From Candidatus Uhrbacteria bacterium (GTDB taxonomy: Bacteria > Patescibacteriota > Patescibacteriia > JACQRZ01), in NCBI GenBank assembly GCA_016209345.1, contig JACQWH010000075.1, forward strand, positions 1-19,099: a stretch of DNA of 19,099 bases. Reading direction: 5' to 3'. The notes under the pieces are model-generated. The model saw nothing but the letters and a program-made list of their open reading frames with translations. It was not told the DNA's origin and searched no databases. Shown here one piece after another: positions 14,489 to 19,099 of the stretch (within the stretch, counting starts at the first letter, position 1; each line of letters begins with the position of its first letter). The translations under genes were made by a program, and so were the position numbers.

Positions 14489-17400
14489 ATGCCAAGAATT
14501 GAATTCGGCAATACCTGGTGGGGGGAAAAATGGCTCGACGCCCTTACCGTCATTGACTGTGAAAATCGGCTTCCCCGTGGTAAGTCCTACGCACGCAATG
14601 GATCGGTTTCTTCTATCACCATTGCGGGCGCAATCGTACGCGCCACCGTTCAAGGAAGTCAACGGCAGCCGTATCGTGTTGCAATAACGCTCCCGGTGTT
14701 CACAAAAAAAGAACAGCGGATCGTTCTTGATACGATTGCACGCAATACACTGTTTCTTTCATACCTGCTTTCGAGAAAACTTCCGACTGCGCTATATCAT
14801 GAACTTCAAGAGAGCAACATCCAGCTTTTTCCGCGCCGATGGAGAGACGTCAAGGCACAGTGTTCCTATCCGGACTGGGCCGTTCCCTGCAAACATATTG
14901 CGGCTGTCATTTATTTGATTGCAAATGAGATTGACAAGAATCCTTTTCTCGTGTTTGAGTTGCATGAATTTCAAATTTTCAACGTTCTGGATACGCACGG
15001 TTTGGCGAAAGAGCAGGCAATACATACTCATATCGTTTCAGTCAATGACATTATTAGGAGGTGTGAACAACCGGCAAAGCACCTACACAATGAAGACACC
15101 GCCGACACTATCAAAAAAATTTGTACAATCGATTTTTCTCTTATTCCCGATATCAAAGAGCATATTCTTTCGCTTGTTTCAGAACGCCCGTTGTTCTATC
15201 CGGGCGGTGATTTTAAGTCGCAGCTGAAATTGATGTATCGAAAATTATCCCCGCAGTGCATTCCGTCTCCCTCCGCGCATGATGAGCATCAACCGTTTCC
15301 GCGGGATACGGAGCAATATACGAACGTTATCATTACATTGGACAGATCGCTAGAGATTGAGCTATTCACTATTACAACGCGTGAAGGGAAATACACAATA
15401 GACGCGGCGAGAGATCACAGTCGTCTCATTGATTATCTTTCAACTATCTCATACGCAACGCTCGAACGGCACAGCGATTCGGTCATTGCGTTATTTGTGG
15501 TATTTCGCTTCGCTGTGCGCCTCGCAGAACAAGGTGCCACGATCCCTCAACTTGTGCATATCGGAGAAAATGAATACCGGATTCGTTGGATTCCCGCGCT
15601 TATGAACGAGCAGGTGAAGCGCGCGTTCGATCAACTCGTCGCCGGTATTCCCCCCGCACTGGTTGGGATCAGAAATCGTGCGCCAAAAAGGAGCACAGCC
15701 CGCAGCGCGAATAACGATAGCAAAAAATATCGTACGACTATTCCGGTCCCGTCCGAGCAGGTACTTCTCCTTACCTCGTTTTTTCTTCGTTTGTTTATAA
15801 AAACAGCCACAGGAGGATTATCCGAGGGTGCGCGCGACCACATGACCGACATATTTTTTTCCGGAGCGCTGTTGAAGGCAGATTCATTCGAAACGCACGA
15901 ACTGCCACAAACCATCAACGGGTGGCTTTCAAAATTTTTCATTGCGCACAAGGAATGCGTGCCGCTTCTGAAAGTGGAAGCGGAGGGGACGACGTTCACC
16001 GTTGAAGTATTTGCGGAATACACAAAAAAGAACCTCGAAAAGCCCATACCGTTGCGCGATGTATTTGAGCGCGAACAGCATCACGGCATCCGTGCCGACA
16101 TGATGCGCGATTTGATGATGTTGTCAGAACAGTTTCCGGCACTTGAAACCGTCATTGCCAAAAAAGGGGGCGTCCTTACCTTTAATTCCAAGGAATTTGC
16201 GGACGTACTTTTTACCGCGCTTCCCTCTATCAAAATGCTTGGTGTTCAAATTCTTCTTCCGAAAGCTCTGCAAGAATTGATTATACCGAAACTTTCGCTC
16301 TCGCTTGCAAAGAAAAAAACGGCTGCCCGCGCAATTAAAAGTTATCTTTCGCTTGAGGATATGCTGTCTTTTGACTGGCGTGTTGCCCTTGCCGACCAGT
16401 GCATTGATGCCGCAGAGTTTCGAAAGCTTGTTGCCCGCGCCCGTGGAATTATTATGTTCAAGGATCGTTATGTGTATGTTGATGATAAAGACGTTCAGAG
16501 AATCCTGGAGGGAATGGAGAAAAAGCCACGGCTGTCTGCGCACGATTTGTTCAAAACAGCGTTGAGCGGAGCATACGGCGCCGCGCCGATTGAAATATCA
16601 GACGAGACGATTGCTCTCATCAGATCGCTCCTTGACCTCGAGATGATTCCACCTCCCGCGAGCATGACGGCTTCCTTGCGCCCCTATCAGGAGCGCGGAT
16701 ATTGGTGGCTGGTTAAAAATGCGCGCGTTGGTTTTGGTTCGCTTATTGCAGATGACATGGGGTTAGGCAAGACCGTGCAAGTGATCGCGACGGTCGCAAG
16801 ACTCAAAGAAGACGGGTTGTTCGTTCGCCATCCGGTGCTGGTTGTTGTGCCGACAACACTGCTCACTAATTGGCAGCGAGAAATCAAAAAATTCGCGCCC
16901 CATCTCCAAACGCATATTTATCATGGAGGAGCGCGCACAGCCGAAGAGAGACGTGCCGATTGTGTCATCACGACGTACGGCATGGTACGCAAAGAAGTGA
17001 AAACGTTTTCAAAAAAACAGTGGTCATGCCTTATTATTGACGAAGCGCAAAATATCAAGAACGCGGAAACCGCGCAGGCAAAAGCAATTAAATCAATTGC
17101 CGCGCCAATAAAAATTGCCATGACCGGAACACCGGTTGAGAATCACCTTGGCGAATACTGGAGCATTATGGATTTTCTTAATAAAGGATATTTAGGCGAT
17201 CAGAAAACGTTTCGAGAGGATGTTGCCGAACCAATAGAGCTCAACCGCGATCAAGCGGCGCTTGAACGGTTTCGTATGGTTACGTCGCCCTTTATTCTGC
17301 GCAGAGTAAAAACAGATACGTCGATTATTCATGATTTGCCCAAAAAAAATGAAATTGATCAGTTTTGCGCATTAACTCGCGAACAGGCATCGCTCTATAC

Positions 17401-18076
17401 ATCAACGGTTGATACTATTATGAGGCGCATTGAGAGCGCAGAAGGCATTGAGCGCAGAGGACTTATTTTCAAGCTCATGACCGCGCTCAAACAAATATGC
17501 AATCATCCGTCGCAGTATCTGAAGAAAAAGACCGCACGGCCGGAATTGTCAGGAAAGACCGCGTTGCTTCTTGACCTGCTCGGGACCATCTATGAGAATG
17601 ATGAAAAAGTATTGTTGTTCACGCAATACACACAGATGGGCGACTTGCTACAAAAAATGCTCGATGAACGGTTTAAGTCAGAGGTGCTTTTTTTGCACGG
17701 CGGCGTGACGCGAGCAAAACGCGACGAGATGGTTGACCGTTTTGGAAACGAGCGTCAGATCAATGCCATGATTCTTTCGCTGAAAGCAGGCGGTACCGGA
17801 CTTAACCTCACGGCCGCGACCAATGTCATTCATGTTGATCTCTGGTGGAATCCCGCCGTTGAGCAACAGGCGACCGATCGCGCCTATCGCATCGGACAGA
17901 CGAAAAACGTGATGGTCTATCGCATGATTACAAAAGATACATTTGAAGAAAAGATCAACGCAATGATACAAGCGAAGAAAGAGCTCGCCGATCTTACGGT
18001 GGCAAAGGGAGAGAAATGGATTGGAGAGTTTTCTAACACTGAACTTAAAACATTGTTTCAGATGGACCCGACGTGA
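14489..18076 (+). CDS. SNF2-family ATPase with a degenerate SWIM zinc finger
   Basis: A 1195-aa protein of the bacterial SWIM-SNF2 type, an ATP-dependent dsDNA translocase that may remodel protein-DNA or RNA polymerase complexes. The N-terminal region (1-140) ends in a SWIM-like motif at 125-136, C125-S-Y127-PDWAVP-C134-K-H136. The canonical form is CxC-xn-CxH, so the second Cys is Tyr. Residues about 140-700 are a long linker/associated region. The SNF2 core is complete: LRPYQERGYWWL near 730, Walker A DMGLGKT (756-762), DEAQ (851-854), TGTP (879-882), SLKAGGTG (1097-1104) and QATDRAYRIGQ (1127-1137). The ATPase core looks active while the zinc finger may not bind metal normally. The start lies 5 nt after the CxxC gene. 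Confidence 0.93.
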   Translation: MPRIEFGNTWWGEKWLDALTVIDCENRLPRGKSYARNGSVSSITIAGAIVRATVQGSQRQPYRVAITLPVFTKKEQRIVLDTIARNTLFLSYLLSRKLPTALYHELQESNIQLFPRRWRDVKAQCSYPDWAVPCKHIAAVIYLIANEIDKNPFLVFELHEFQIFNVLDTHGLAKEQAIHTHIVSVNDIIRRCEQPAKHLHNEDTADTIKKICTIDFSLIPDIKEHILSLVSERPLFYPGGDFKSQLKLMYRKLSPQCIPSPSAHDEHQPFPRDTEQYTNVIITLDRSLEIELFTITTREGKYTIDAARDHSRLIDYLSTISYATLERHSDSVIALFVVFRFAVRLAEQGATIPQLVHIGENEYRIRWIPALMNEQVKRAFDQLVAGIPPALVGIRNRAPKRSTARSANNDSKKYRTTIPVPSEQVLLLTSFFLRLFIKTATGGLSEGARDHMTDIFFSGALLKADSFETHELPQTINGWLSKFFIAHKECVPLLKVEAEGTTFTVEVFAEYTKKNLEKPIPLRDVFEREQHHGIRADMMRDLMMLSEQFPALETVIAKKGGVLTFNSKEFADVLFTALPSIKMLGVQILLPKALQELIIPKLSLSLAKKKTAARAIKSYLSLEDMLSFDWRVALADQCIDAAEFRKLVARARGIIMFKDRYVYVDDKDVQRILEGMEKKPRLSAHDLFKTALSGAYGAAPIEISDETIALIRSLLDLEMIPPPASMTASLRPYQERGYWWLVKNARVGFGSLIADDMGLGKTVQVIATVARLKEDGLFVRHPVLVVVPTTLLTNWQREIKKFAPHLQTHIYHGGARTAEERRADCVITTYGMVRKEVKTFSKKQWSCLIIDEAQNIKNAETAQAKAIKSIAAPIKIAMTGTPVENHLGEYWSIMDFLNKGYLGDQKTFREDVAEPIELNRDQAALERFRMVTSPFILRRVKTDTSIIHDLPKKNEIDQFCALTREQASLYTSTVDTIMRRIESAEGIERRGLIFKLMTALKQICNHPSQYLKKKTARPELSGKTALLLDLLGTIYENDEKVLLFTQYTQMGDLLQKMLDERFKSEVLFLHGGVTRAKRDEMVDRFGNERQINAMILSLKAGGTGLNLTAATNVIHVDLWWNPAVEQQATDRAYRIGQTKNVMVYRMITKDTFEEKINAMIQAKKELADLTVAKGEKWIGEFSNTELKTLFQMDPT

Positions 18077-18135
18077 CATGAGCGCTTATCGGCACCACCT
18101 ATGAATAGATGTCATAAGAAATAATTTTACGCTAT

Positions 18136-19029
18136 ATGAGTGACATGGGAGCAGAGCCCACGGGCCCATCTTTTATGGAAACAGGAGAACAGAAACCCTT
18201 CAATGTTGATAGACGCTTTTTTAATGATCACAATAATTCAGCAAAGGTTGAGCGTGATTTGCCCGAGGACTTTGACAAGGATGCTGCGTATTACGGGGAT
18301 ATGGAACAGTGGAAGAAAATTTTGAGCGAGAAGGACTATCTAACATTAAAAGATGTTTACGAAAATTATTTACGCGATCCGAGCGAAATGTATGAGCTAG
18401 TTTTTTTTCTTGAAGGAGTGTATGCATGTAATAATGGAGAATACGAAGAAGAATGGGAGTCATGCTACATCCATATATACATTGATTATAATGAGGCGAG
18501 TGCTGATGATACGCGCCCGGAGGGGTATCGACTTTATCATGCCGTATGGATATCCGTTGCGCTAAAAGCAACCCAGGAAGAAAAAGAGAAATGGCTGAAG
18601 GAAGTATACGGGCCATGGGCAGAAAAGCGATCCGCACAAGAGGCACAAGAGGCACGAAAGGATGAGGCAAAAAGAACAAGAGAGAAGGTAGCTATCGAAA
18701 AAATCGATTTTTATTCGCGCTATAAGGATTTTGGCGATGGTATTATTATTGAAGAATACGACCGGTCCACTGCTATCCTTACTGAAAATAAACATCTATC
18801 TCAACAACCCAATCCCGAGCACACGGCTATTCTCAGTGCATTGGAGCGAATTTTAGCAGAACGGAATATAAATCCAAAAAATCTTATGCGGACAAGATAT
18901 GGCGAACGGCCACATTTGGCATTGCCGTCGATTCCGCCATCAAGAGAAGGATTTTCACCCCCATCACTGACTGGCCTTTCTTTAGAGGAGCAACGACGTG
19001 CTCTGGACGATGCGTGGAAAAAGGAGTAA
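18136..19029 (+). CDS. Hypothetical protein, 297 aa
   Basis: I do not recognise this acidic protein. No signal peptide, membrane segment or catalytic motif is visible. Residues about 55-160 look like a compact domain rich in Tyr, Trp and Glu (DYLTLKDVYENYL, GEYEEEWESCYIHIYIDY). A charged helix (about 165-190) follows, containing a tandem AQEAQEAR encoded by the 9-bp unit GCACAAGAG at 18634-18642 and 18643-18651, with a third, diverged copy at 18652-18660. The C-terminus is proline-rich (PSIPPSREGFSPPS). ATG 18136 has no clear Shine-Dalgarno site; ATG 18145 is an alternative. The 59-nt gap after the SNF2 gene holds no clear terminator, so read-through from the SNF2 operon is possible. Confidence 0.75.
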   Translation: MSDMGAEPTGPSFMETGEQKPFNVDRRFFNDHNNSAKVERDLPEDFDKDAAYYGDMEQWKKILSEKDYLTLKDVYENYLRDPSEMYELVFFLEGVYACNNGEYEEEWESCYIHIYIDYNEASADDTRPEGYRLYHAVWISVALKATQEEKEKWLKEVYGPWAEKRSAQEAQEARKDEAKRTREKVAIEKIDFYSRYKDFGDGIIIEEYDRSTAILTENKHLSQQPNPEHTAILSALERILAERNINPKNLMRTRYGERPHLALPSIPPSREGFSPPSLTGLSLEEQRRALDDAWKKE

Positions 19030-19068
19030 GCGAGCCGTATGAGTAGAGTATATCTGCATCCGCCCCGC

Positions 19069-19097
19069 TTGACGAGAAACAAGGGAACGACTATAAT
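19069..19097 (+). promoter_or_regulatory. Strong sigma70-type promoter at the right edge
   Basis: TTGACG (19069-19074) and TATAAT (19092-19097) are separated by exactly 17 bp: a 5/6 -35 box and a perfect -10 box. It must serve a gene beyond the window. The gap 19030-19068 shows no gene. Confidence 0.85.
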
Positions 19098-19099
19098 TC

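Noticed and set aside
14489..18076. The SNF2 protein as RapA/HepA or a DISARM DrmD
   Set aside because: The SWIM-like N-terminus and long linker fit the SWIM-SNF2 group instead. No DISARM methylase, DrmA or DrmB is present in the window.
19040..19099. Open frame starting ATGAGTAGAGTA and running off the right edge
   Set aside because: It has only 20 codons in the window and contains a near-perfect promoter, so the stretch is more likely regulatory.

Overview
This 19.1 kb window is bacterial, with densely packed genes, mixed strands and roughly even base composition. It uses the standard code: TGA serves as a stop and appears in no reading frame I call. Several features suggest a Patescibacteria/CPR-like genome, but this is inference. 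They are a PriA-type protein with degenerate helicase motifs, a short TsaB-like protein, a secreted protein made of a lysozyme-like domain plus repeats, weak Shine-Dalgarno sites with extended -10 promoters, and many short palindromic repeats in and between genes. No rRNA, tRNA, CRISPR array, transposase or phage gene was seen. No gene-free stretch exceeds about 220 bp.

Left part (1-2318, + strand): a HAD-like protein with an altered motif I (DxS), a Nudix hydrolase with a perfect Nudix box, a roughly 140 bp palindromic repeat, and a PLP fold-type II enzyme with its own extended -10 promoter. The last meets peptide deformylase tail to tail.

Minus-strand block (9958 down to 2324): clpB is preceded by a textbook promoter (TTGACA-N17-TATCAT) that runs into a CIRCE operator, so it is almost certainly HrcA-controlled. 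Then come a secreted lysozyme-like protein, a LigB/Memo-family protein, a PriA-like protein without helicase motifs, and peptide deformylase. The lysozyme-like, Memo and PriA-like genes are 1-5 nt apart. A 184 bp three-stem palindrome fills the priA-def gap almost exactly.

Plus-strand block (10095-14250): a sigma70-type promoter drives a WecG/TagA glycosyltransferase, a TsaB-like protein, a 756-aa protein of unknown function and a 208-aa protein of unknown function. All are 1 nt apart or overlap. The TsaB-like gene carries REP-like palindromes that are translated in frame, and tagA carries a small repeat-like insertion.

Right part (14328-19099, + strand): a 51-aa CxxC protein sits directly upstream of a 1195-aa SNF2-family ATPase. 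The ATPase has a SWIM-type zinc finger in which one Cys ligand is Tyr. A 297-aa acidic unknown follows, and the window ends on a near-perfect promoter (TTGACG-N17-TATAAT) for a gene outside it. The SNF2 protein flanked by unknown proteins is the best place to look for an undescribed system. The best-supported unusual signals are the repeats that enter coding sequence and the loss of key motifs in PriA and SWIM.
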